From Polyangia bacterium (GTDB taxonomy: Bacteria; Myxococcota_A; Polyangia; Nannocystales; Nannocystaceae), in contig JAUIFF010000003.1 in the NCBI GenBank assembly GCA_030429545.1, positions 434,001-498,000 on the forward strand: DNA of 64,000 bases, given 5' to 3'. Positions 7,156-15,493 of the stretch are shown here, in pieces. Numbering within the stretch: position 1 is the stretch's first letter; every line of letters starts with the position of its first letter. The notes under the pieces were generated by a model, which was not told the DNA's origin, did no database searches, and was given only the letters and a program-made list of their open reading frames with translations. The translations under genes were made by a program, and so were the position numbers.

Positions 7156-9921
7156 ATGACGTTACTCGCCAGCTTGTTGTTTGCCGATAAACCCCCGCCC
7201 AACCTCGATGCCCTCGCCCTCTCGCCGACCATCGGCTGGATATTATTGGCGTGTGTGGTCTGTGCGTTTGCCCTGTTTGCCGTACAGGGTGACCGCTGGC
7301 GGCGGTTTTGGATGGTCTGCGAAGACCCGCGCTCGATCGGGTTTATGCGCATCGTCTTTGGCTTCTTCATTATTTGTAACGTCAACGACCTCTGGGAACA
7401 CTTCCGCATGCTGTTTACCGACGAGGGGGTGTTTACCGCCGACGTCGCCAGGGCAGTGCATGCCTCGGGGCAGTTCAAGGGGTTTGGCGATGGCTTCTTG
7501 CCCGACGAGCCCTGGGGGTTTTTCGACAACGAGGCGATCTGGCATTACCTGACCGACGGGCACAAGTATTCGCTGCTCCACTTTTGGGATTCGCCCACAT
7601 TTTTTTGGGGCCACCTGTGGGCATTTCAACTGTGCGGTGCCCTGTTCATGATCGGACTGTGGTCGCGGTTTACCGGCGTTATCACGTTCTTTTTGATGAT
7701 GAGCATCTTCTTTCGCTCGCACATGTTTTGGGAGGGCACCGAAGTTGTCTACATCGTGTTTTTTGTCTACCTGCTGTTTGCCAAAAGCGGACACGCCTAC
7801 AGCGTGGACAACTGGCTGCGCTGCCGAAAGTTGCGTAAGCAAGGACTTTTGAGCGAGCGCGACGGCCCCGGCAACGGTGCCGGCATTGCCCCCAACAGCG
7901 AGTATCCCAAGGGACTTCAAGCGATTTACCGCCTGATTCCGGCCTGGCCGCGCAGGCTCATGATGCTGCAGATGTGCACCATTATGACGACCACGGGGAT
8001 CCTCAAAAACGGCTCGGTTTGGGCCCGTGGCGACGCGATTTACTACGCCTGGAACCTCGACCACTTCTACCGGTTTTACCCGCAAGAAATCTCCTCGATC
8101 ATCGGCACCAATGTCCTGCGGCTGATGACCTGGTTTGCCCACTGGGGCGAGGTGTTTTGCAGCGTGATGATGATAGGCGTGGTGCTCAAGTGGGCACAGT
8201 CGCAGCCACCATTGCGCAAGAGCCAACGCTGGGCGATGCGGGCGGCATTCGCCGCGCTCATCGGGCTGACGTGTTGGATGGTCTACGTCGCCTGGCCGGT
8301 GCACATCACCCGCGGCATTAGCGTGTGGTGGTTTGTCGGCGGCTGGCTCACCGTTTGGGCCGTGATTTGGGGTGTTTTCTGGTTTTTCACCTGGCACCCG
8401 GTCACGTTCACGGTGCGCCGCAGCTTCTTCGACAAAACGCTTGTGCGGATCGGCCTGGGCATTGTCGCCGCGGCGCTCGTCGCTGTGTCGGTGCTCTACG
8501 GCATGGTCCCACTGTCGGGCACGATCACCATCCTGTGGCTCACCATCCCGGCCGCGGTGATTCCGGTGGCCCTGTGGGTGCTGTGGCGTCACTTCGGCTA
8601 CCCCGACAAAACCTTCACCCTCGACCGCGAGTGGATCCGGGCGTGGACAGTTGGGCGCCGGATCGGTTGGACGACCCTGGTCGGCATCATGGGCGGGATC
8701 TTTGTGCTGATGAACATCGGCCAGTTCCAAACCGGGATGCTGTCGGCTGCCCTAGCGTTCATCCACGGCGAAGAAATCGCCAAGACCCTGCGGTTTATTG
8801 GCAAGCGGTTGCCCACCTGGGTGCCCGGGATCCCGGCCGATGTCCGTCGTGGTGAGCCGATGACGCCCGCCGAAGATCCGTTGCTGCCCCGGCATCACCG
8901 CGACCTTGCGCGCCTGCCGTGGTGGGTCATCTTGACGCTCGCCGGTGGCCTGCTCGCCGGTGTGATTCGCCGCGGGCTCTACGGCTCGGACTGGCCCTAC
9001 ATGCGCTACTGGTACATCGGTGCCGGCATCCTGTTGGTCGTCACATTTTTGCAGTGGCTCGGCCATCGCAACACCCGCATGCCCGACCGCGACCCGGAGA
9101 CCGGCAACATCCGGATGCCGTGGGCCTACGGTCCATTCGGCCGGGCGATCGCCATGGTCATGCTGCTGTGGCACATCGCCGCCGTCGCAATCTGGCTACT
9201 GCCCGACAAGAGCATCACCAAGGAGTTTCGCACCCCTGCCCGCAACTTCGTTGGGCCGTGGCTGCGAGCGACCTACACCACCCAGGGCTGGGGCATGTTT
9301 GCCCCCAATCCACCCCGGCGAAACGTGTTTTTGAAGGTCCTTGTCACCGACGAAAAGGGCGAGGTGTTCGACCTCAAAACCGACCTCTACCACCCCGACA
9401 AGGTCGCCCAGCACTACCCGTTTATTTGGAACGACCGCATGCGCAAGATGAACCGGCGCATGGTGGGCAAGGGCAAGATGTACCGCAAGTGGTACTCGCG
9501 CTTTATCTGCCGCGAATGGCAACGCGAGCACAACGGCGAAATCCCAGAAAAGGTCGAGCTGGTCAAATACACCTACCGCATCCCCACCCCCGAGGAAGTT
9601 GCCACCAAGGGCTGGTACAAGCCGCTCGAGCAGCAGCAACACAACAAACGCGAAGTCACGATCCACACCGAGACCTGCAAGACCACGGTGATGGGCCAGA
9701 TGCCCAACGAACACCGCGCCCGCTACGGGCTCCCACCGCTGCCAGAGGGCGTCGAGTACAAGCGTTGGATCAAGCACAAACGCAAAAAATGGGAACGCGA
9801 GAAGGAACGCAAGGCCAAAAAGGCCGAGGCCAAAAACAAAAAGGGTAGCAAGAAAAGCGTGAAGTCCTCAGCGACACGCAAGACGGCACCCAAGGCCACC
9901 CCGGCGGCCCGCGCTCGCTAG
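7156..9921 (+). CDS. HTTM-domain (gamma-carboxylase-like) membrane protein with a basic tail
   Basis: The N-terminal part resembles the HTTM domain shared by vitamin-K-dependent gamma-glutamyl carboxylase and bacterial relatives: RSIGFMRIVFGFFII, a long loop, then further membrane segments with KYSLLHFWDSPTFFWGHLW. About ten or more hydrophobic segments follow up to residue ~700, then a soluble part beginning with GWGMFAPNPPRRN, a motif common in HTTM proteins. The last ~60 residues are almost all Lys, Arg, Ala and Glu (KRKKWEREKERKAKKAEAKN) and look nucleic-acid or acid-phospholipid binding. Start ATG 7156 gives 921 residues; a GTG 33 bases upstream is possible. The substrate is unknown and carboxylase activity is not implied. 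A strong terminator follows, so it is a single-gene unit. Confidence 0.83.
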   Translation: MTLLASLLFADKPPPNLDALALSPTIGWILLACVVCAFALFAVQGDRWRRFWMVCEDPRSIGFMRIVFGFFIICNVNDLWEHFRMLFTDEGVFTADVARAVHASGQFKGFGDGFLPDEPWGFFDNEAIWHYLTDGHKYSLLHFWDSPTFFWGHLWAFQLCGALFMIGLWSRFTGVITFFLMMSIFFRSHMFWEGTEVVYIVFFVYLLFAKSGHAYSVDNWLRCRKLRKQGLLSERDGPGNGAGIAPNSEYPKGLQAIYRLIPAWPRRLMMLQMCTIMTTTGILKNGSVWARGDAIYYAWNLDHFYRFYPQEISSIIGTNVLRLMTWFAHWGEVFCSVMMIGVVLKWAQSQPPLRKSQRWAMRAAFAALIGLTCWMVYVAWPVHITRGISVWWFVGGWLTVWAVIWGVFWFFTWHPVTFTVRRSFFDKTLVRIGLGIVAAALVAVSVLYGMVPLSGTITILWLTIPAAVIPVALWVLWRHFGYPDKTFTLDREWIRAWTVGRRIGWTTLVGIMGGIFVLMNIGQFQTGMLSAALAFIHGEEIAKTLRFIGKRLPTWVPGIPADVRRGEPMTPAEDPLLPRHHRDLARLPWWVILTLAGGLLAGVIRRGLYGSDWPYMRYWYIGAGILLVVTFLQWLGHRNTRMPDRDPETGNIRMPWAYGPFGRAIAMVMLLWHIAAVAIWLLPDKSITKEFRTPARNFVGPWLRATYTTQGWGMFAPNPPRRNVFLKVLVTDEKGEVFDLKTDLYHPDKVAQHYPFIWNDRMRKMNRRMVGKGKMYRKWYSRFICREWQREHNGEIPEKVELVKYTYRIPTPEEVATKGWYKPLEQQQHNKREVTIHTETCKTTVMGQMPNEHRARYGLPPLPEGVEYKRWIKHKRKKWEREKERKAKKAEAKNKKGSKKSVKSSATRKTAPKATPAARAR

Positions 9922-9940
9922 CCGCCAAAAACATAAAAAG

Positions 9941-9966
9941 CCCGTGTCTTCGGACACGGGTTTTTT
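9941..9966 (+). terminator. Strong intrinsic terminator after the HTTM gene
   Basis: The stem CCCGTGTC/GACACGGG with a TTCG tetraloop is preceded by AAAAAG and followed by TTTTTT, a textbook rho-independent terminator. Confidence 0.93.
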
Positions 9967-10074
9967 AGTGGCATCGCCGCAGGACGACCGAATGAGCTCA
10001 GCCGATGTTACGTGCCGATACAACTCAGGGTGGCCAGCTGTAGCCGGCAAACTTCGACGTACACTTGCCAAGTT

Positions 10075-10632
10075 ATGACCGGGACCCGCGACGCAACCTA
10101 CGAGGATGTCCTAGCTGCGCCCGAGCACACCATCGCCCAAGTGATTGACGGCAGGCTGCACATCCAGCCACTGCCCGACCTGTTACACGCAAATGCAGCA
10201 TTGTCGATCGGCGGTTCACTCATTCGGCCGTTTCGACTTGGACAAGGCGGCCCTGGAGGATGGGTCATTCTCAACAAACTAGAGCTTCACGTAAGCAAAG
10301 ATATCCTCGTTCCCGATCTCGCGGGCTGGCGACGCGAACGACTCGCCGATGTCCCGGCCAACGTCCCCTTCGTCGAAGTCGCGCCCGACTGGATCTGCGA
10401 AGTCCTCTCCCCCTCGACCCACAAAATTGATCGCTCGGAGAAGATGGACATCTACCTGCGCGAGCGGGTCAAACACGCCTGGCTCGTCGACCCGCTTGAA
10501 CAGACGCTCGAGGTTTATCGCCTGCAAAACGACCTGTGGGCCCGCGTCGCGGTTTTTCACGGCAACGCCAAGGTCCGGGCCGAGCCGTTTGATGCGATTG
10601 AATTGCCGCTACAACTTTTGTGGGAGCGGTAG
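10075..10632 (+). CDS. Uma2-family (DUF820) restriction-endonuclease-fold protein
   Basis: The 185-residue product fits the Uma2/DUF820 family, PD-(D/E)XK-fold proteins often found in many copies and usually of unknown role. Visible family features are EHTIAQVIDGRLHIQP, DILVPDLAGWRRERL with the putative active-site Asp, the WICEVLSPST motif containing the catalytic-type Glu, and KMDIYLRERVKHAWLVDP. Start ATG 10075 fits the family; upstream codons do not. It converges on the SCP2 gene across a shared terminator. Nuclease activity is inferred from fold only. Confidence 0.85.
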   Translation: MTGTRDATYEDVLAAPEHTIAQVIDGRLHIQPLPDLLHANAALSIGGSLIRPFRLGQGGPGGWVILNKLELHVSKDILVPDLAGWRRERLADVPANVPFVEVAPDWICEVLSPSTHKIDRSEKMDIYLRERVKHAWLVDPLEQTLEVYRLQNDLWARVAVFHGNAKVRAEPFDAIELPLQLLWER

Positions 10633-10691
10633 CAGCCAAACCGTTTGACGGCCATCTCGGACGAATTAGACCGGACCCTTAAACGCAAAAC

Positions 10692-10716
10692 GGGCCAGCA
10701 AAGCCGGCCCATTTTA
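10692..10716. terminator. Bidirectional terminator between Uma2 and SCP2 genes
   Basis: The stem GGGCCAGC (10692-10699) and GCCGGCCC (10703-10710) has one mismatch and an AAA loop. It is flanked by AAAAC on the left and ATTTTA on the right, so it could serve both converging genes. A TGYANNTRCA palindrome (10718-10727) lies immediately to its right. Confidence 0.6.
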
Positions 10717-10734
10717 GTGCAGCTACAAGTTCTG

Positions 10735-11031
10735 CTAGCTAAACAGATTTTGCAACTTCATGGCCACACCCATGTCGCCCTCGACCTTGAATTTGCCGGT
10801 CATAAACGCTGTCATGGGGTTGAGCTCGCGGTTGAGGAGCTTGCCAAACACGTCGGCATCGAGGCGCACGGTGCAGTCGGCCTCTTTGTCTTCGTTGGAA
10901 ACCGTGTTGGCATCGCCGGTTCCATCGAGGGTCAGGCAGTCGTCGCCCATTGCGAACTTGATGACCTTGCCCAGCGGGGCTTGGCCCTGGACCATTTCGG
11001 TAACCTTTTTCGTGTAGTCTTCGAGGCTCAT
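10735..11031 (-). CDS. SCP2 sterol-carrier domain protein
   Basis: A stand-alone SCP2-type domain of 98 residues, a fold with a hydrophobic tunnel that binds lipids. Key stretches are VIKFAMGDDCLTLDG, EADCTVRLDADVFGKLLNRE and the family motif NPMTAFMTGKFKVEGDMGVAMKLQNLF near the C-terminus. It lacks any fused enzyme domain or signal peptide, so it should be cytosolic. The ligand is unknown. The upstream side faces the hairpin array. Confidence 0.87.
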   Translation of the reverse strand: MSLEDYTKKVTEMVQGQAPLGKVIKFAMGDDCLTLDGTGDANTVSNEDKEADCTVRLDADVFGKLLNRELNPMTAFMTGKFKVEGDMGVAMKLQNLFS

Positions 11032-11293
11032 TGGCTGGTGGATCCTTTCCCACAGGCCCTGATCAGGCGGTGGCGCGTGTTCCTACCACGCCTGCGCACG
11101 CGACGAAACTACAACCTGCGTCGGCAGTTATTTCAAGTATTTGGCCGACAGGCCGGCGAAGTCATGTACAGGCAACGATTCCGAACTCAAGCACGGACAA
11201 ACCATTGCCCACCTAACTCTCCGCCCCGACCGACCACCGACTAAGAAGTTCGTCGTTCCTCGAACCGTATCAGTGGCCCGAACGCGCGGGCCT
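11032..11293. other. Gene-free stretch upstream of the SCP2 gene
   Basis: No credible gene. It must hold the SCP2 promoter (minus strand), but I see no clear -35/-10 pair. It leads into the hairpin region starting at 11294. Confidence 0.4.
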
Positions 11294-11367
11294 TTTTGGC
11301 CGTGAAGTGGCCCTGAGAAAGCTGTAGACGGCTACAGCATTTTCTCAAAACCACCTCACGGCCAAAA
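11294..11367. repeat. Long nested hairpin, outlier of the array
   Basis: Outer arms TTTTGGCCGTGA and TCACGGCCAAAA are perfect complements. Inside them GTGG/CCAC and TGAGAAA/TTTCTCA also pair, and the apex is GCTGTAG-ACGG-CTACAGC. The apex motif resembles those of the four hairpins further right, so it is probably a diverged member of the same family. Confidence 0.75.
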
Positions 11368-11482
11368 CTTCTCCGCGAAACTTGGTCCGGTCAAGGTCAG
11401 TCAACCAGGGTCGTGACGCCGCCCGACTGCAAGCCTCGCAACTGCACTGCAACCGACCGCAGCTTGGCCAAACTGGCCCGCG

Positions 11483-12356
11483 CACAGTCTCGCGTCGAAG
11501 ATTTCCCGAACACCCCGAACAGACCCAAATATCCCCCGCAAACTGTCTCGCGCCGAAGATTTCCCAAACACCCCGAACCAACACCACCCAAACAAACACC
11601 AAAACCCGCTAACTGTCTCGCACCCAAACAAGAACCAAAACCCGCCCCCCGCAAACAAACACTGACCCGCAAACAGTCTCGCGCAGAAGATTTCGCCGAG
11701 GTTGGCCTCCTGAGGATTGCTGCTGTAGTCGGCTACTGCAAAATCCTCAGGACCCTAACTTGGCAAAATCGGCAGACCCGACACCACCCAAACAAAACAC
11801 CAAAACCCGCTAGCAGTCTCGCGCCTAGGCTCCCCCGAACAGACACCCCTACCCAAACAGTCTCGCGCAGAAGATTTCGCCGAGGTTGGCCTCCTGAGGA
11901 TTGCTGCTGTAGTGGGCTACTGCAAAATCTTTAGGACCCTAACTTGGCAAAATCGGCAGACCCGACACCACCCAAACAAACACCAAAACCCGCTAGCAGT
12001 CTCGCGCCTAGGCTCCCCCGAACTGATCGCAAACCGTCTCGCGCAGAAGATTTTGCAAACACCCCGCCCCCCCAAACCCGCAAACCGTCTCGCTTGCCGA
12101 TTTCGCCGAGGTTGGCCTCCTGAGGATTGCAGCTGTAGTGGCCTACTCCAAAATCCTCAGAACCCTAACTTGGCAAAATCGGCAAACCCGCAAACTGTCT
12201 CGCGCAGAAGATTTTGCAAACACCCCGCCCCCCCCAAACCCGCAAACAGTCTCGCGCAGAAGATTTTGCCGAGGTTGGCCTCCTGAGGATTGCAGCTGTA
12301 GTGGGCTACTGCAAAATCCTCAGGAGGCCAACCTCGGCGAAATCGGCAAGCGAGAC
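11483..12356. repeat. Array of direct repeats with embedded long hairpins
   Basis: A ~23-base unit close to AAACNGTCTCGCGCAGAAGATTT recurs about eleven times, some copies shortened or diverged, near 11483, 11540, 11610, 11671, 11810, 11855, 11995, 12030, 12081, 12191 and 12244. It is separated by C- and A-rich spacers such as CACCCAAACAAACACCAAAA. A ~170-base block (11671-11840) is repeated almost exactly at 11855-12023, and a ~55-base block at 12029-12082 recurs at 12191-12246. Four copies carry hairpins: 11695-11773, 11879-11957, 12094-12185 and 12249-12356. No frame here looks like a real protein. It lies between the start of the SCP2 gene and the stop codon of the metallophosphoesterase gene. 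Confidence 0.85.
12249..12356. repeat. Most complete hairpin of the array, abutting a stop codon
   Basis: The inner arms (from GCCGAGGTTGG at 12268 to CCAACCTCGGC ending 12338) are perfectly complementary over about 24 bp, with an apex TGTAG-TGGG-CTAC. Pairing resumes outside through GATTTT/GAAATC and GTCTCGC/GCGAGAC. The right end reaches the first base of the stop codon of the gene at 12356-13090, so in that gene's direction it could act as a terminator or a 3'-end structure. The other three hairpins keep the left arm but have a diverged right arm. Confidence 0.8.
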
Positions 12357-13090
12357 TAGACGCCAGCGAAGAGGCGCGCCCCAAAACTGTCCGACAACCG
12401 GTGGTCACTAAAGATTTTTTGGGCCGCAGCGTTGATGTTGTACTCGACCCGCTTGAACCAAAAGTGGCCACGGTCGGTGTCGTAAATCGTGTAGCTGGCC
12501 CTTGGGTCATGGTCGCGGGGTTGCCCGACCGAGCCCACGGAGATGATGTAGCGAAACTCCGGGTGGACCTCGAACTCTTTGGTGACGACTTCGTAGACCC
12601 GCTCGCGGCCGATCGCAAACGACTTGCACAGGTGTGAGTGGCCGATGAAGGTCGCCTGCCCTAGCCGTTCCCAAATCGGGATGCAGGTCGCTGCCTGCTC
12701 GACGCTGAAGATGTACTCGAACTCTTCGAGGTCGACCGGCGAGCCGTGGCAAAAATGGGTCTCGCCGTCCTTTTCTTGATACGTCAACGATTTGAGCCAC
12801 TCGAGGTTGTCCTCGCTGAGGATCGACGAATGCAGGTCGAGGGCCTCGCGGGCGGCGTCGTAGTAGTAGCTGTAGTCCATGCGCCCGGCGACTGCGGCAT
12901 CGTGGTTGCCGAGGGTCGTGTGCCGGGCATTTTTGCGGACGAGCTCACAGCACTCGTTGGGTTGGGCACCGTAGCCGACGGTGTCGCCTAGGCAGACAAG
13001 TGCGTCAACGCGTTCGCGGTCGAACGCTCGCAGCACGGTTTCGAGTGCATCCAAGTTGGCGTGCGTGTCGCTAAAAATACCGTAGCGCAT
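12356..13090 (-). CDS. Calcineurin-like metallophosphoesterase
   Basis: A two-metal phosphoesterase of the calcineurin-like superfamily, 244 residues. The metal and catalytic motifs are in order: FSDTHANLDAL (Asp8, His10), VCLGDTVGYG, LGNHDAAVAG, FCHGSP, and GHSHL near residue 165. This layout matches cytosolic prokaryotic members that act on small phosphoesters; the substrate cannot be told. The C-terminal ~20 residues (ending SDSFGARLFAGV) run up to the hairpin array and may have been altered by it. Start ATG 13088-13090. Confidence 0.9.
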   Translation of the reverse strand: MRYGIFSDTHANLDALETVLRAFDRERVDALVCLGDTVGYGAQPNECCELVRKNARHTTLGNHDAAVAGRMDYSYYYDAAREALDLHSSILSEDNLEWLKSLTYQEKDGETHFCHGSPVDLEEFEYIFSVEQAATCIPIWERLGQATFIGHSHLCKSFAIGRERVYEVVTKEFEVHPEFRYIISVGSVGQPRDHDPRASYTIYDTDRGHFWFKRVEYNINAAAQKIFSDHRLSDSFGARLFAGV

Positions 13091-13125
13091 GGTTTGGCCC
13101 TTTAATTTGCATAGTCATGTGTTGC

Positions 13126-15447
13126 CTAGCCGGAAATCTCGTCGAGTTCTTCGACGTCGACCAACAGATCGATCTCCGGAACCATGATGGCTTCGTAGGC
13201 CCTCCGCGAAAACCCGCGGATCGCCGTGTCCTCGTTTAACGGCCGCTCACCGCGAACCATTTCGCTGGCGCTCTTCACATCTCGAAGTGTACCAAGCGCT
13301 TCACGGGCCGCAGCCGAAAGCGCTGCATCTGTCACATCGATCATCGATTCGATGGCAACACGCCCCGGCCCCGCCTCATCGTCGCCGTCGGAGATGATGA
13401 CTTCGGCCATGGCCCGTCCGCAGCGCGCAACTGTGAAATCCAGCTTGCTGGCCGGTACGTCCTGCAGCAGTTCGCTCAGCGGCCCGATGGCCCGTGGTCC
13501 AAAACTCCCGACTGCACGCGCAATGTCTGTCCAGATTGTCGTGTCTTCGACGATCAGTCGTTGGCACAGGGCGTCGAGTGCCCTGGCGTCGTTGGCGAGA
13601 CCCAGCAAGATGGCAACCGACTGGCGGACCTCCCGCCGGGGTGCGGACAGACGTTCGATCAAAGCTGGGACGGCCTGGTAACCGAGCTCGGAAATCGTTG
13701 GCAAGATCGCCAGCAAGTCGCCGATGTCGAATTCCTCGAGCGCATCTAACACCCGCCCCACAGCCTCGGGAGTCTTGGCCTTTGCGAGCATTTCGGTGGC
13801 CTTGGCCAGACGGTTTTTCGAAGCGTGAAACACTCCCTTGGGCGCCGCTTTTTTGGCCGGGGCATCATCGCCGATAAAGCCGGAAGCCGCGACCGGTGCC
13901 TGGTTGCTTCGCCGCATCCGCGGGACTGCGGAACGACTTCCGCGGGTGCCGAGCACCGAGATCAACTCGGCTGGCTCGTCGACCTTCTTTTTGGTGCACA
14001 GATCGCGAATCCGGTGCCAGGCCTCACCGGACTGTTCGCGGTTGAGATCGTCACGACCCGAGTCGATCGTGCGGGCGCGGGCCTTGGCCAACACGCCTGC
14101 CCATTCGGCGTAGTCACCTGCCGACGAAGCGCCGAGCGCCCGCCGCCAAAACCGTGACGGGGGGCATAACCCGAAACTCTCGCAGGCACTCAACACCGAA
14201 GCCCGGAGACTTTCGTAGGCCGTGATCGACAGCCCACACGCCTCGAGCAGGAACGAAAGGTTCTCTTTTTTCGACCCGTCGTTGAGAGCTTCCATCGCCT
14301 TCCACACCCGCGATGGGCGCGAGAGGTTTTGGTAGTCCTCTGGGTCGAGCGGGGCCTTGGCCCCCTTGAGGCGGCGTTTGAGATCGCGTTTGCCAAACAG
14401 CTTGGTCGCCTCGCGAAAGGCTCGCGGCCCGCCGCTGAGGTCGTAGCCACGGGCGCCTTCAAAACACATCGCCGCGTTGCGCTCGAGGTCGTGCCCGCGA
14501 ACCTGACGCTGGACGATGGTCTCGCCGACCTGGGAAACTATTTGTAGATCCACCGAAAATTCCTGGGCGAGCGTGGCGAAAATCCCCCCGGTCGTCTCAC
14601 TCGAAATATCGGCGACACAGTCGATCACCGCCCGCTCGTCCTCGATGTTGCCGACAAACCGCACCAACAGCAGTGGGTAGCCGCAGTCACGCACCAACAC
14701 CGGGCGCACCTTGACCTGGGCGACTTTCCAAAACTCGGCGGTCACAGAATCGAGTTCGACCTCGGCTGTGACGACCCCGTTGAGGAACTCGAGACCCCCG
14801 AGGGCAGCTGGTTTTTTGGGCTCGATGATCTCGACTTCGTCACCCATCTCGACATCGAGTTCGTCCTCACCTAGGTCGACAGCGAGATCTTCAACGAGAT
14901 CGAGATCGTCGACTTCGACCGCATCGGGTTGGGTCAGATCTCTGGCCTTGGCGCTCGGGCGCTCTGCTTTGTCGGCCAGTGCCGCGAGCTTGGCCATGTC
15001 GGGCATCTCGCTCTCGCGGCGTTTGGGCACCAGTTTTTTGGCGGGGATCCGACGCCCGGGATTGGTGTCTTCCTCGATCTCTTCGGCCGCGACAAACTCC
15101 CACGCAGGCGCGAGCAAGAAGTCGGTGACGAACTCGGGGTTTTTGATGAGCTCGTCGATGTGGTCGCGCAACACCCGGAGGTAGTCGCCGCGAAGGTGTT
15201 CGCCGAGGACGAACGTCGCCTTCCGTTTTCGTGGATGTACTAGCAACCACGACGCCTGGCCAAAGGCGGCTCGCCCGCAGCTCGGACAACTACCCTCGAA
15301 CGGTCCTCGTTCACGCGATCGCCGAGCCAGGTCGGGCCTCGTTTCGGCATCGACCCACAGCCATCGCACAGTCGGGTAGCGAGTTCCGCAGACACAGGCG
15401 AAGCTCACAACCGAGGACCTGCACCAATCCCCACGCTCGGATTCCAC
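13126..15447 (-). CDS. CpXC zinc-ribbon protein with HEAT-like repeats
   Basis: The 773-residue product opens with a CpXC-type domain: FACVCGTRYPTVRW, then SCPSCGRAAFG, two Cys pairs that should bind zinc, followed by a region with HLRGDYLRVLRDHIDELI. An acidic linker (about 180-230, DLDLVEDLAVDLGEDELDVE) leads to a middle region of unknown fold. The C-terminal part (about 560-720) shows helical HEAT-like repeats such as ISELGYQAVPALIERL and VRQSVAILLGLANDARALDAL, used for protein contacts. No signal peptide, so cytosolic. The start is GTG at 15445-15447; an alternative start is possible. Function unknown; domain assignment is from motif recognition. Confidence 0.75.
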   Translation of the reverse strand: MESERGDWCRSSVVSFACVCGTRYPTVRWLWVDAETRPDLARRSRERGPFEGSCPSCGRAAFGQASWLLVHPRKRKATFVLGEHLRGDYLRVLRDHIDELIKNPEFVTDFLLAPAWEFVAAEEIEEDTNPGRRIPAKKLVPKRRESEMPDMAKLAALADKAERPSAKARDLTQPDAVEVDDLDLVEDLAVDLGEDELDVEMGDEVEIIEPKKPAALGGLEFLNGVVTAEVELDSVTAEFWKVAQVKVRPVLVRDCGYPLLLVRFVGNIEDERAVIDCVADISSETTGGIFATLAQEFSVDLQIVSQVGETIVQRQVRGHDLERNAAMCFEGARGYDLSGGPRAFREATKLFGKRDLKRRLKGAKAPLDPEDYQNLSRPSRVWKAMEALNDGSKKENLSFLLEACGLSITAYESLRASVLSACESFGLCPPSRFWRRALGASSAGDYAEWAGVLAKARARTIDSGRDDLNREQSGEAWHRIRDLCTKKKVDEPAELISVLGTRGSRSAVPRMRRSNQAPVAASGFIGDDAPAKKAAPKGVFHASKNRLAKATEMLAKAKTPEAVGRVLDALEEFDIGDLLAILPTISELGYQAVPALIERLSAPRREVRQSVAILLGLANDARALDALCQRLIVEDTTIWTDIARAVGSFGPRAIGPLSELLQDVPASKLDFTVARCGRAMAEVIISDGDDEAGPGRVAIESMIDVTDAALSAAAREALGTLRDVKSASEMVRGERPLNEDTAIRGFSRRAYEAIMVPEIDLLVDVEELDEISG

Positions 15448-15493
15448 GATTTAGCAGGGTAGCCGCACAGGTTTCGTGGTGTAAACCCAGCCC

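Noticed and set aside
7243..8730. Long open frame of 495 codons on the minus strand across the HTTM gene
   Set aside because: It is an antisense shadow of a GC-rich coding gene; its translation is low-complexity (His, Pro, Asp, Gly) with no recognisable domain.
11413..12286. Overlapping frames through the hairpin array, some over 120 codons
   Set aside because: Their translations simply repeat the DNA repeat unit, have no start context and differ among copies by frame shifts, so they are not proteins.
11483..12356. CRISPR array
   Set aside because: Repeat units are irregular, spacers recur and vary widely in length, and no cas gene is nearby.
11294..12356. Retron or group II intron RNA
   Set aside because: No reverse transcriptase or maturase lies nearby, and the hairpins lack the domain order of such RNAs.
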